NCBI GenBank assembly: GCA_943846755.1
Contig: OX044365.1
Span: forward strand, 1,488,001 to 1,552,000
Source: UBA8752 sp002336475
GTDB lineage: Bacteria; Bacteroidota; Bacteroidia; Flavobacteriales_D; Sanyastnellaceae
Length of the DNA: 64,000 nt
Direction of reading: 5' to 3'
Shown: positions 26,741 to 36,181 of the stretch, one piece after another
Layout of the letters: every line of letters starts with the position of its first letter
Position numbering within the stretch: the stretch's first letter is position 1
Notes under the pieces: generated by a model
What the model saw: the letters and a program-made list of their open reading frames with translations, nothing else
Told to the model about the DNA's origin: nothing
Database searches by the model: none
Translations under genes and position numbers: made by a program

Positions 26741-28096
26741 ATGGAAATCACCAAAGAGAACATTGATGCGCTGAATGGCATCCTGACGGTTACGGTGCAC
26801 CCGGAAGATTATCGGGAAAAAGTAGAAGGCATTCTCGAAGAATACCGGAAGCAGGTAAAAATGCCGGGTTTCCGTCCTGGAAAAGTACCCATCCAGCTGG
26901 TGCGCAAGCAATACGGCAAAGCGGTTCTGGCAGACGAGCTCAACAAGATTCTTGGTGAACGCCTCGACGGCTATATCCGGGAGGAAAAATTGAGGCTGCT
27001 GGGTCAGCCCATCCCCACCGTTGAGAACGAAAGCGATGGGAACTGGGACAAGCCCGAGGCATTCACCTTCCGCTATGACATCGGCCTGAGCCCAACAGTT
27101 GACATCAAATTCGGGTGGTTCACCAAGTTTGTCAACCACAAGGTTCGCATTGACAGCTCTTTAATCGACGAGCAAATTGGCGATCTGCGCCGGCGCTACG
27201 GTAAAATGTCAGAGCGGGATGAAGCTGGTGCAGAGGACCTGCTTATTGGCGATTTCGTAGAGTTGGAATCCGACGGAAAGGAAATCAAGCCCGGCGGCGT
27301 GATGCACGAGGGCACCATCACCTTGTCTGAAATCAAGGACAAGGCGACGGCCAAGAAGCTTGTGGGTCTGTCCAAAGACGCCGAAGTGGTGGTGAAGCCA
27401 GGCAAAGTGTCCAAGGATGCCGACGACCTGGCCCGTCTGTTGGGCATTGACCGAAATGCCGCTGCTGAGTTCACAAACCCCCTGCGTTTCACAGTCAAGG
27501 AAATCCGCCACATCGAACCCGCCGAACTCGGCGAAGAGCTTTATGACAAGCTGTTTGGGGAAGATGTCGTCAAGGACGAGGAGGCATTCCGGGGAAAGGT
27601 TGAAGAGGACTTGCGCCGGATTTTCGACCGCGATGGCGACCGTGTTTTCCGCCGGAAGTTCGTGGAAGATGTCGTTGACAAACTGAACCCTCCACTGCCC
27701 GAGGATTTCTTGAAGCGCTGGATCCGTGTGGCCAATGACAAGCCCATCACAGCAGAAGAGATTGAATCAGAATTCGCGGAATACGCCAAAGGCATCAAAT
27801 GGCAGGTTATTCAGAACCACATCATCGATGAGCACAGCATCGAGGTGGACGGAGAAGAGATCAAAGCCGAAGCCGGAAACGCCATCAAGGCACAGTATTC
27901 CCAATATGGGATTCCACTGGAGGCTGAGCAACTCGACCCCATGGTTGCGCAAATGATGAGCGACCAGAAAGAGGTGCGCAGGGTGGCCGAATCGATCTAT
28001 GAACGAAAGGCCATCGACAAACTGCGTGAGCTCGCCAAAATCAAGGAGAAAGAGGTTTCCCACGAGGAGTGGATGGAAATCGTGCGTTCCCTTTGA
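26741..28096 (+). CDS. tig: Trigger factor chaperone
   Basis: Ribosome-bound chaperone that meets nascent chains. The 451 residues have the ribosome-docking loop GFRPGKVP at about 43-50, a middle FKBP-like region that is degenerate at its active site (as in other Bacteroidota trigger factors), and a helical C-terminal domain from about 290. It heads a tig-clpP-clpX series, the classic order in bacteria. The gap of about 50 bases to clpP contains no terminator. Confidence 0.94.
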   Translation: MEITKENIDALNGILTVTVHPEDYREKVEGILEEYRKQVKMPGFRPGKVPIQLVRKQYGKAVLADELNKILGERLDGYIREEKLRLLGQPIPTVENESDGNWDKPEAFTFRYDIGLSPTVDIKFGWFTKFVNHKVRIDSSLIDEQIGDLRRRYGKMSERDEAGAEDLLIGDFVELESDGKEIKPGGVMHEGTITLSEIKDKATAKKLVGLSKDAEVVVKPGKVSKDADDLARLLGIDRNAAAEFTNPLRFTVKEIRHIEPAELGEELYDKLFGEDVVKDEEAFRGKVEEDLRRIFDRDGDRVFRRKFVEDVVDKLNPPLPEDFLKRWIRVANDKPITAEEIESEFAEYAKGIKWQVIQNHIIDEHSIEVDGEEIKAEAGNAIKAQYSQYGIPLEAEQLDPMVAQMMSDQKEVRRVAESIYERKAIDKLRELAKIKEKEVSHEEWMEIVRSL

Positions 28097-28145
28097 TTCT
28101 GCCTATGGACCTATGGCCGTCTGGAACTAACTTTCGAAACATAAC

Positions 28146-28832
28146 ATGATGAGCACGCGCAAGGAATTTTTGAAGTACGCCGTCCAAGACCGCGGCTTCA
28201 CCAGCCACCACGTTGAAGATTACATCTCCTCCGTTCACGGTCCAGAGAACATGACCCGCACGGTCATCGAAGAACGGCAGATGCCGTTCCGTGAAGTGGA
28301 CGTCTTTTCCCGACTGATGGCAGACCGTATCATCTTCCTCGGTACCGGGGTCGATGACTACATCGCCAATATCATTCAGGCACAAATGTTGTTCTTGGAG
28401 TCCACCGACCCCACAAAGGACATTCAGATTTACATCAACTCTCCAGGAGGAAGTGTTTATGCAGGATTGGGCATCTACGACACGATGCAATACATCCGCC
28501 CCGATGTAGCCACCATTTGCACAGGAATGGCAGCTTCTATGGGTGCTGTGTTGTTGTGTGCCGGTGCTGCTGGTAAGCGCACTGGACTCAAGCACAGCCG
28601 GACCATGATCCACCAGCCCCTCGGAGGAGCACGCGGACAAGCGAGCGACATCGAGATCACGGCCAGGGAAATCATGAAGCTCAAGGAGGAGCTCTACAAG
28701 ATCATTGCCCACCACAGCGGACAGGACTACAAAAAGGTGTGGGAAGACAGCGACCGGGACTACTGGATGATTGCCGACGAGGCCAAGGCTTACGGCATGA
28801 TCGACGAAGTCCTTGAGCGCAAACAAGACTGA
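28146..28832 (+). CDS. clpP: ClpP, ATP-dependent protease proteolytic subunit
   Basis: Serine peptidase that forms a barrel and degrades proteins fed by ClpX. 228 residues, with catalytic Ser131 in GMAASMGAVLL, His156 in SRTMIHQP, and an Asp in the DRDYWM block near residue 205. The N-terminal 45 residues form an extension before the usual core, within the normal Bacteroidota range. The start is one of two adjacent ATGs (28146 or 28149). clpX follows 7 bases later. Confidence 0.97.
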   Translation: MMSTRKEFLKYAVQDRGFTSHHVEDYISSVHGPENMTRTVIEERQMPFREVDVFSRLMADRIIFLGTGVDDYIANIIQAQMLFLESTDPTKDIQIYINSPGGSVYAGLGIYDTMQYIRPDVATICTGMAASMGAVLLCAGAAGKRTGLKHSRTMIHQPLGGARGQASDIEITAREIMKLKEELYKIIAHHSGQDYKKVWEDSDRDYWMIADEAKAYGMIDEVLERKQD

Positions 28833-28839
28833 TAACGTC

Positions 28840-30066
28840 ATGGCGGACCGCGAAATCAACTGCTCATTCTGTGGGCGCAAGAAGTCGGAAGTCGATATCC
28901 TCATCGCGGGGGTGACGGGCCACATTTGCGACCATTGTATTGAGCAGGCGGAGGTCATCGTGAAGGAAGAACGCAACAACGACAGCGATGTCGGTTTCGA
29001 TGCAGGGCTGCAGATGGACCGCCCAGCGGACATCAAGCGCTTTCTGGACGATTATGTGATTGGTCAAGAAAATGCCAAGCGCACATTGAGTGTGGCGGTG
29101 TACAACCACTACAAGCGCCTTGCCCATCCTGCTGGAGATGGCGACATTGAAATCGACAAGTCCAACATTGTTTTGGTTGGGGAAACGGGGACAGGTAAAA
29201 CCCTGCTGGCCCGCAGCATTGCGCGGCTGCTCAAGGTTCCCTTTTGCATTGCAGATGCCACCATCCTCACCGAGGCTGGCTATGTGGGTGAAGATGTTGA
29301 AAGCGTGCTCTCTCGCTTGCTGCAGTCGGCCGATTACGATGTGTCCAAGGCCGAGCGTGGCATTGTTTTTATCGATGAGATCGACAAGGTGGCACGCAAG
29401 AGCGACAACCCATCCATCACCCGAGATGTGAGTGGAGAAGGGGTGCAGCAAGCGTTGCTCAAACTGCTCGAAGGGGCCGAAGTCAATGTTCCTCCCCAAG
29501 GTGGCCGCAAACACCCTGAGCAAAAGCTCATCTCCATCAATACGCGCAACATCCTCTTTGTCTGTGGCGGTGCCTTTAACGGCATTGAACAGCACATTGA
29601 ACGGAGAATCGCCACCTCGAGCATTGGTTTTACCACAGATGCCGAGCAACGCCCTGAGAGCTTGCTCTCCTCCATTGCTCCTGCTGACTTGCGGAGTTTT
29701 GGCTTGATTCCTGAGTTGATCGGTCGTTTCCCCGTGCTGACCCACTTGGACCCCTTGGATCCCGAAGCGCTTCGCCGCATCCTGACCGAGCCTAAAAATG
29801 CCCTGATCAAGCAGTATCAGCGCCTTTTCGAAATTGACGGGATTGACCTGCAATTCGATGCCGACGCATTGGACTTCATTGTGGAAAGGGCCGTAGAATT
29901 CAAATTGGGGGCGCGTGGATTGCGGAGCATTTGCGAAGCGGTCCTCAGCAACGCGATGTTTGAGCTCCCCGGAAAGGATGATGTGGACAGCCTCCGCATC
30001 TCCGCCGAGTATGCCAAACAACAATATGGCGACAGCCATACCGGTCGCCTCAAGGTCGCATCCTGA
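28840..30066 (+). CDS. clpX: ClpX, ATP-dependent unfoldase
   Basis: Recognises, unfolds and passes substrates to ClpP. 408 residues from the ATG at 28840. The zinc-binding N-domain has Cys8, Cys11, Cys30 and Cys33. The AAA+ module has Walker A GETGTGKT, Walker B VFIDEIDK, the pore loop YVGEDVES and the RKH-type loop GGRKHPEQK. A TTG at 28813 in frame would extend it into clpP, but the ATG matches family length. mutS follows 6 bases later. Confidence 0.97.
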   Translation: MADREINCSFCGRKKSEVDILIAGVTGHICDHCIEQAEVIVKEERNNDSDVGFDAGLQMDRPADIKRFLDDYVIGQENAKRTLSVAVYNHYKRLAHPAGDGDIEIDKSNIVLVGETGTGKTLLARSIARLLKVPFCIADATILTEAGYVGEDVESVLSRLLQSADYDVSKAERGIVFIDEIDKVARKSDNPSITRDVSGEGVQQALLKLLEGAEVNVPPQGGRKHPEQKLISINTRNILFVCGGAFNGIEQHIERRIATSSIGFTTDAEQRPESLLSSIAPADLRSFGLIPELIGRFPVLTHLDPLDPEALRRILTEPKNALIKQYQRLFEIDGIDLQFDADALDFIVERAVEFKLGARGLRSICEAVLSNAMFELPGKDDVDSLRISAEYAKQQYGDSHTGRLKVAS

Positions 30067-30072
30067 TCCCCA

Positions 30073-32730
30073 ATGGCGCAGGCCAAGGGGAAACCGAAAG
30101 CGGCCAAAGCTGGCAAGGAGACGCCATTGATGGCGCAATACAACCGCGTCAAAGCCCAACACCCCGATGCCTTGTTGCTTTTTCGGGTGGGGGATTTCTA
30201 TGAAACGTTCGGGTCGGATGCCGTGAGGGCTGCCAAGGTGCTCAACATTGTGCTCACCGCCAGAAAAAACGGAGCGGCGGCGGAGATTGAGCTCGCCGGT
30301 TTCCCTCATCACGCGCTTGAGAACTACCTGCCCAAATTGGTCCGTGCCGGTCACCGGGTGGCTGTCTGCGACCAACTTGAAGATCCCAAGACCACCAAGA
30401 CCATTGTCAAACGCGGCGTGACCGAAATGGTCACGCCAGGTGTGGCCTTGAACGACCAAGTTTTGGAAGCGCGCGAGAACAATTGGCTCGCTGCGGTGCA
30501 CGTCGCCATGGAAGGCCGCGGTGCGGCCAAACGAGAGCGCGCTGGTGTGGCCTTTCTGGATGTGTCAACCGGTGAATTTCTTGCTGCGGAAGGCGCTCCT
30601 GAAGACATCGCGCCTTTGTTGCGGACCTTCCGTCCCAAAGAAACCCTGCACCTGCGGCACGGCGAACCCACCTCGCTTCAGCTGAGTGGCTACCGCTTTC
30701 CACTGGACGATTGGGTGTGGGAGTTGGACTTTGCAAGGGAGACGCTAGAAGGGCACTTCGGTACCAAAAACCTCAAGGGGTTCGGCCTCGATGGACAGCC
30801 CCTGGCTGTGATTGCCGCTGGAGCCGCCATGCATTACGTGGGTACGACCAAGCACGACCGGATGGGGCACATCGCTTCTTTGGGCCGTGTCGAATGGGGG
30901 CAAAACGTGGCCATGGATGGATTTACCATCCGCAACCTTGAACTCTTGGCCCCTACCCACCCGGAAGGCACAGCTCTGGTCGACATCCTAGACCGTTCAG
31001 CCACGCCGATGGGCGCGAGAATGTTGCGCCGCTGGATCGCACAACCCTTGTGCGATGCAGAGGCGATTGTCCGGCGCCACGAAGCCGTCTCCGCGTTTTT
31101 GGACCAGCCCGAAATGCGCGCTGACCTCATTGCCGAGCTCGCTCAAATTGGCGATCTGGAGCGGTTGCTGGCCAAAACCGCCGCCGTCCGCATCTCCCCC
31201 GCTGAGCTTAAAAAGCTGCGCCAAGCCCTGACCGCTGTCGAAGCGCTGCGCCTGATGGTGGACAGCTCTGACGACCCTGTGATTGGGCGTTGGGCCGGCC
31301 GATTGGACCCTGCAGATGCTGCGCTCGCGCAACTGCGCACAGAATTGACGGACGACCCGCCTGGCGTCCTAGGAAAGGGAGCCTCCATCGCCTCTGGTGT
31401 GGTCGAAGAGCTGGACCAGTTGCGCGACTTGCGCGACAATGGCAAAGCCAAAATGGAAGGGATCCGCACGAGAGAGGCAGAAGCCACCGGCATCACTTCC
31501 CTCAAGATTGCCTTTAACAACGTCTTTGGATACTACCTCGAAGTCCGACATGCGCACAAGGACAAGGTGCCCGAAACCTGGATTCGCAAGCAAACCCTGA
31601 CCCAGGCTGAGCGCTACATCACGCCTGAACTCAAAGACCTCGAGCAACGCATTCTCAATGCAGAAGAACGCCTCGATGTCGTGGAGCGGGAGGCATATAC
31701 ACGGTTGGTCACGGCCATGCATCCTTTTTTGCCGGTGCTGCAGGCGACGGCGCGCGCAGTGGCAGGATTGGACCTGCTTCTCGGATTTGCCACCCTCGCC
31801 GAAGACCACAGCTACACAAGGCCCACCTTGGTCGAAGGATCAGAGCTAGAAATTGTAGGCGGCAGGCACCCTGTGATTGAACGCTGCCTCCCGGAAGGAG
31901 AAAGCTATGTGGCCAATGACGTTGCTTTGGACCGAGATCATCAGCAAATCCTGATGATTACTGGACCCAACATGTCCGGTAAAAGTGCCCTATTGCGCCA
32001 AACTGCGCTCATCACCCTCATGGCGCAAATGGGATGCTATGTGCCCGCGCGGTCGGTACGAATGGGGGTGGTAGACAAAGTATTTACCAGGGTGGGTGCT
32101 TCCGACAACCTCAGTGCTGGTGAGTCCACTTTTATGGTGGAGATGAACGAAACAGCCTCCATTCTGCACAACCTGTCGGACCGGTCTCTGGTCTTGCTGG
32201 ACGAAATTGGCCGTGGTACGAGCACGTATGATGGCATCAGCATCGCTTGGGCCATTGCTGAATTCCTCCACGAGCATCCCAAAAGCCGGGCCAAGACGCT
32301 GTTTGCCACCCATTACCACGAGCTGAACCGCATGGCGGACCGCTTCTCTCGGATCCACAATGCCAATGTGAGCGTGCGCCAACAAGACGGCAAAGTGGTG
32401 TTTTTAAGGAAGCTCATTCCGGGGGGCAGCGAACACAGCTTTGGCATCCACGTCGCCAAATTGGCCGGCATGCCCGCATCCCTTGTTCGGCGCGCCGAAG
32501 AAGTCTTGACGGGTCTCGAATCCCAAGGTGCTGGTCGCCAGGAACACCGCGGTGGCGCGGCCCTAGAAACAGAGGCAGACAATGAAGGCCTTCAGATGAG
32601 CTTTTTTCAGCTCGACGACCCTGTGCTGCAAGACATCAAGGAGGACCTTCTCGAACTTGACATTGACCGGCTCACGCCGGTAGAAGCCCTGCTCAAGCTG
32701 CACGAAATTCGGAAGCGCGTTGGTGGCTAA
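30073..32730 (+). CDS. mutS: MutS, DNA mismatch recognition protein
   Basis: Binds mismatches and starts repair. 885 residues with the mismatch-reading Phe-x-Glu block GDFYETFGSDA near residue 40, the connector and core domains, a Walker A loop GPNMSGKS near residue 636, the signal DNLSAGESTFMVEM and Walker B LVLLDEIGRGTSTYDG, and a C-terminal helix pair. The length is that of MutS1. It follows clpX closely and converges with ald after about 45 bases. Confidence 0.97.
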   Translation: MAQAKGKPKAAKAGKETPLMAQYNRVKAQHPDALLLFRVGDFYETFGSDAVRAAKVLNIVLTARKNGAAAEIELAGFPHHALENYLPKLVRAGHRVAVCDQLEDPKTTKTIVKRGVTEMVTPGVALNDQVLEARENNWLAAVHVAMEGRGAAKRERAGVAFLDVSTGEFLAAEGAPEDIAPLLRTFRPKETLHLRHGEPTSLQLSGYRFPLDDWVWELDFARETLEGHFGTKNLKGFGLDGQPLAVIAAGAAMHYVGTTKHDRMGHIASLGRVEWGQNVAMDGFTIRNLELLAPTHPEGTALVDILDRSATPMGARMLRRWIAQPLCDAEAIVRRHEAVSAFLDQPEMRADLIAELAQIGDLERLLAKTAAVRISPAELKKLRQALTAVEALRLMVDSSDDPVIGRWAGRLDPADAALAQLRTELTDDPPGVLGKGASIASGVVEELDQLRDLRDNGKAKMEGIRTREAEATGITSLKIAFNNVFGYYLEVRHAHKDKVPETWIRKQTLTQAERYITPELKDLEQRILNAEERLDVVEREAYTRLVTAMHPFLPVLQATARAVAGLDLLLGFATLAEDHSYTRPTLVEGSELEIVGGRHPVIERCLPEGESYVANDVALDRDHQQILMITGPNMSGKSALLRQTALITLMAQMGCYVPARSVRMGVVDKVFTRVGASDNLSAGESTFMVEMNETASILHNLSDRSLVLLDEIGRGTSTYDGISIAWAIAEFLHEHPKSRAKTLFATHYHELNRMADRFSRIHNANVSVRQQDGKVVFLRKLIPGGSEHSFGIHVAKLAGMPASLVRRAEEVLTGLESQGAGRQEHRGGAALETEADNEGLQMSFFQLDDPVLQDIKEDLLELDIDRLTPVEALLKLHEIRKRVGG

Positions 32731-32775
32731 CCCATGCGTCTTTTTCAGAGGCCTGAATGCCCTTAACGTTGCAAC

Positions 32776-33996
32776 TCAGTCCAGCGTCGCCAAGAGAAGA
32801 TTGAGGTCCTTGTATGGCCATCCGAAGGCCTCTGCGAGGTCCTGATTGACCACGTTGCCCCTGTACAAGTACAGGCCACTCCTAAACAAAGGGTTTCCCT
32901 CAACCCCGCGGTCGACGCCTCCACTTTCGCCCACTTCTTTGAGCAGGGGGCCCAATTGATTGGACAACGCGAGGCTTGCCGTGCGCGGAACGCGGCTCGG
33001 GATGTTGGTGACCCCATAATGGGTCACGCCATGCTCGACGTAAACCGGGTCTTGATGGTTGGTCAACCTTGACGTCTCAAAACAGCCCCCACTGTCGATG
33101 CTGACATCTACAATGACCGAACCATCGCGCATGGCCTGGACCATGTCTTCCGTCACAATCATCGGGGTCCTTCCATGGTGTGGCCGAACGGCACCGATGA
33201 CAACATTGGCCTCCTTGAGTGATTCGCGCAGCACTTTGGGATGGTATGTGCTCGTCCACAGCCGACCTCCAATCTCCCCGCGTAAACGCCTCAGGCGGTA
33301 AGGACTGGCGTCAAAAACACGCACCGAAGCCCCAAGGCCAATGGCTGCACGGGTGGCGAATTCCCCCACCGTTCCTGCTCCAATGATCACAACTTCGGAA
33401 GGGGCGACCCCCGTCATGCCCCCCATCATGGAACCATCGCCAAATTCGGGATGGGCCAGGTATTCGGCCGCAATCAAGATGCTGGTTGTGCCTGCGATCT
33501 CGCCCATAGCGCGTACCAACGGGAAGATGCCCGTCCGATCTTGCATGAAGTCCCAGGCCACTGCAGTGATCTTGCGGTCCATCATTTTTTCGATGGTCGC
33601 CTCTGGCCTGGTGGCCAATTGCAGTCCGCTGAATATCGTTTGGCGGTCCCGCATGTGTTCCAACTCCGCTTCTTGGGGTGGAGCCACCTTGAGAATCACA
33701 TCGTTGTCATATACAGAACGGGCATCTGGTGCAATGCGCGCGCCTGCCTCACTGTAATCGGTGTCGGTAAACTGGGCGTGTTTTCCAGCCCCGGTCTCCA
33801 CAGCCACCTCGTGGCCGTGTGCCACTAAAAGCCCGACTGCGTCTGGATCCAAAGCAACCCTTCGCTCTTGAAGGGCAATCTCCTTGGGGATTCCGATGCG
33901 CAATGAATGGTCGCCAGTAGGCACCGGTAACAATTCCTCTTGAGGGGACAGGGCGGCCTGAAAGGCCAACCGACGGATGCGTTCCTTGGTTTCCAC
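32776..33996 (-). CDS. ald: Alanine dehydrogenase
   Basis: Converts L-alanine to pyruvate and ammonia with NAD, reversibly. 406 residues with an N-terminal region of AlaDH/PNT type (RIGIPKEIALQERRVALDP) and an NAD-binding Rossmann region with VVIIGAGTVGEFATRAAIGLG split by the substrate domain. The C-terminal block HYGVTNIPSRVPRTASLALSN is family-typical. It lies next to tsaE and porX, an arrangement often seen in Bacteroidota. An activity as transhydrogenase is less likely because no membrane part is present. Confidence 0.9.
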   Translation of the reverse strand: METKERIRRLAFQAALSPQEELLPVPTGDHSLRIGIPKEIALQERRVALDPDAVGLLVAHGHEVAVETGAGKHAQFTDTDYSEAGARIAPDARSVYDNDVILKVAPPQEAELEHMRDRQTIFSGLQLATRPEATIEKMMDRKITAVAWDFMQDRTGIFPLVRAMGEIAGTTSILIAAEYLAHPEFGDGSMMGGMTGVAPSEVVIIGAGTVGEFATRAAIGLGASVRVFDASPYRLRRLRGEIGGRLWTSTYHPKVLRESLKEANVVIGAVRPHHGRTPMIVTEDMVQAMRDGSVIVDVSIDSGGCFETSRLTNHQDPVYVEHGVTHYGVTNIPSRVPRTASLALSNQLGPLLKEVGESGGVDRGVEGNPLFRSGLYLYRGNVVNQDLAEAFGWPYKDLNLLLATLD

Positions 33997-34021
33997 GGCA
34001 GTATTGGACGGCGACCGGAAT

Positions 34022-34474
34022 TTACGCGGTTTCCCTTACCCACAAAGAAGCAAGCCGAAGACCATCGGGTTGGCGTTCAATGCGCAGCAATTTGGCGCGT
34101 TCTGGAAAATGATCTGCGGCACGCTCTGGCCATTCTACCAAGGTGACAGCACCTTGATCTTCCATCAATTCATCCCAACCCAGCCCGTGCAACTCAGATA
34201 CATGCTGTATGCGGTACAAATCAAGGTGACGAATGGTGCGCTGTCCTCTGGGTTCATCACGCCCTTCTATGAGATACTCCTGGCACAGCGCAAAAGTGGG
34301 ACTCGATGCCACATCTTGTGCGCCCAAGAACTTGGCCAATGCCGCCACAAAAGTGGTCTTCCCCGTTCCCATTGGTGCTTGAATCGCTACTACATCGCCC
34401 CAAGCGATGTGCTGCCAAAATCCTTCAGCAGCTTCGCGCACCTGGGCCACACCATAGGATTGTGAACGCCACAT
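34022..34474 (-). CDS. tsaE: TsaE, tRNA t6A modification ATPase
   Basis: Needed with TsaB, TsaC and TsaD for threonylcarbamoyl-adenosine at position 37 of ANN-reading tRNAs. 150 residues with Walker A APMGTGKTTF near residue 33 and the block HLDLYRI...GWDEL...VTLVEWPERA, which fits the family. The ATG at 34474 gives normal length; the frame is open to an ATG at 34528, only 8 bases after the porX stop. It is very probably co-transcribed with porX. Confidence 0.93.
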   Translation of the reverse strand: MWRSQSYGVAQVREAAEGFWQHIAWGDVVAIQAPMGTGKTTFVAALAKFLGAQDVASSPTFALCQEYLIEGRDEPRGQRTIRHLDLYRIQHVSELHGLGWDELMEDQGAVTLVEWPERAADHFPERAKLLRIERQPDGLRLASLWVRETA

Positions 34475-34535
34475 ACACCGCAGTTCTTTTTCGCCATTGG
34501 ATTGCAAATCAGGACCTTGTTGCTTCATGAACGGG

Positions 34536-36104
34536 TCATCTTGGGCTCAAATGCACCAACGGAACCAACATCTCCTCCATGGAGATGCCACCGTGCTGGA
34601 AGGTGCCCGTCAAATAGCGGACAAAGCGGTTGAAGTTGTTGGGGTAGACCATGAAATCCCGCTCTTGCGCGAAGATGTACCGGCTTGAAAGGTGGGACTT
34701 GGGCAGACCAAAAGCCTCAGGGTCATCGATGGCAAAAACGTCGTCGTCATGCCGCAGATTCCGTCCCGTTTTGTAGCGCGGATTGTCCGTCACCTCTTTC
34801 TCTCCCTGAACTTTGATGGGATTGTCAACCTGCACTGTTCCGTGGTCCGAAGTCAAGACCACATCCATGCCCTCTTCGGCTGCGAGGCTGAGCAATTCTT
34901 TGAGGGGGCTGTGTTCGAACCAACTCATCGTCAGCGATCGGTATGCACCTTCGTCCTCCGCCAGCTCCTTGAGGATTTCGCTCTCGGTGCGGGCATGGCT
35001 TAGCATGTCTACAAAATTGAACACCACGGCCGTAAAGTCTCGGTCCTTGATTTGGTGAAAATCCTCCACGAGTTTTCGGCCCGCGGCCACATCCGTGATC
35101 TTGTGGTACCCCCACTTCCCTTTGAAACCCCAGCGTTCCAATTGGGCCCCCAGCAAGTCAGACTCGTGGGCATTCTTGGATCCTTTGGCTTGCTCATCCT
35201 TCCACCATTGAGGAAAGGCCTGGGCAATGCGCGCTGGCGTCATGCCGGCGAAGATGGCGTTACGGGCGTATTGTGTGGCCGTAGGTAAAATGCTCCAATG
35301 CATGCGCTCGGATTGCACCTGCCATTGGTCCGCCAAGGCGGGGCCCAATGCACGCCACTGGTCATACCGAAAGTTGTCGATCAGTACGAACAGTGTTGTG
35401 CGCCCCCCATCCAGCAAAGGCTTTACGGACTCGGACATCACCTGTGGCGCCAAAAGGGGGTCTTCCTCATCGCCGCAACGGTCAATGTCCTTCATCCAAT
35501 CCCCGTAATTGGATTTGACGTACTTGGCAAACTGACGTCCGGCATCCACACGCTGCATGTGCAGCACCTCCGCCATGCCTTGGTCACCCGAGGCGGACAA
35601 CTCCAAGTCCCAATGCACCAGTCGCTTGTGGATGTCCTCCCAATCTTCACGGCCCAGCCTGTCCATCAACCGCATGCCCAATTCACGGAACTCCCTTTGG
35701 TAGTCGCTCATGGCTTTTTCTCCCACCAGCCGTTTCTCATCCAAAATCTTTTTGAGCGAAAGCAGAATTTGGTTGGGGTTCAACGGCTTGATCAGGTAAT
35801 CGGCCATTTTGGAGCCGATGGCCTCCTCCATAATATGCTCCTCCTCACTCTTGGTGATCATCACGCAAGGCAAGTGGGGACGGCGCTCCTTGATCCGCTG
35901 CAAGGTTTCCAATCCGGTGAGACCGGGCATGTTTTCATCCAGAAAGACCACATCCACAATCCTCTCGTCCTCAAGGGCTTCGAGGAGGGCAGCACCATCT
36001 GTGAATCCTGTGACTTCATATCCCTTGGCCTGCAAGAAGAGGATGTGGGGCTTTAAAAGGTCGATTTCATCATCGGCCCAAAGGATGTGGGGAGTGCGCG
36101 TCAT
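34536..36104 (-). CDS. porX: PorX, response regulator of the type IX secretion system
   Basis: Receiver domain (about residues 5-122, phosphoacceptor Asp56 in VVFLDENMPG, Lys in LIKPLNP) followed by a helical linker and a PglZ-type alkaline-phosphatase-superfamily domain (about 210-520; motifs LFVLIDNFRYDQW, VVFNFVDML, LTSDHGTV). This is the PorX layout of 515-520 residues; the protein here is 522. PorX is reported to act with the kinase PorY and the sigma factor SigP on type IX gene expression and to cleave small oligonucleotides. The ATG at 36104 gives MTRTPHILWADDEIDLLKPH, the family start. It is divergent from an HD-domain gene and no porY lies beside it. Confidence 0.94.
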   Translation of the reverse strand: MTRTPHILWADDEIDLLKPHILFLQAKGYEVTGFTDGAALLEALEDERIVDVVFLDENMPGLTGLETLQRIKERRPHLPCVMITKSEEEHIMEEAIGSKMADYLIKPLNPNQILLSLKKILDEKRLVGEKAMSDYQREFRELGMRLMDRLGREDWEDIHKRLVHWDLELSASGDQGMAEVLHMQRVDAGRQFAKYVKSNYGDWMKDIDRCGDEEDPLLAPQVMSESVKPLLDGGRTTLFVLIDNFRYDQWRALGPALADQWQVQSERMHWSILPTATQYARNAIFAGMTPARIAQAFPQWWKDEQAKGSKNAHESDLLGAQLERWGFKGKWGYHKITDVAAGRKLVEDFHQIKDRDFTAVVFNFVDMLSHARTESEILKELAEDEGAYRSLTMSWFEHSPLKELLSLAAEEGMDVVLTSDHGTVQVDNPIKVQGEKEVTDNPRYKTGRNLRHDDDVFAIDDPEAFGLPKSHLSSRYIFAQERDFMVYPNNFNRFVRYLTGTFQHGGISMEEMLVPLVHLSPR

Positions 36105-36181
36105 GAATGGTTCAATGCCGTTTGCTCGCAATTATTTTGTCAGAGCACTGGCAATGCAAAGAAACGCGCCAAATTTCGGGT

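Noticed and set aside
28864..30501. Open frame of about 545 codons opposite clpX and the start of mutS
   Set aside because: It lies antisense to strongly supported genes, has no family motif, and long antisense frames are expected in GC-rich coding DNA.
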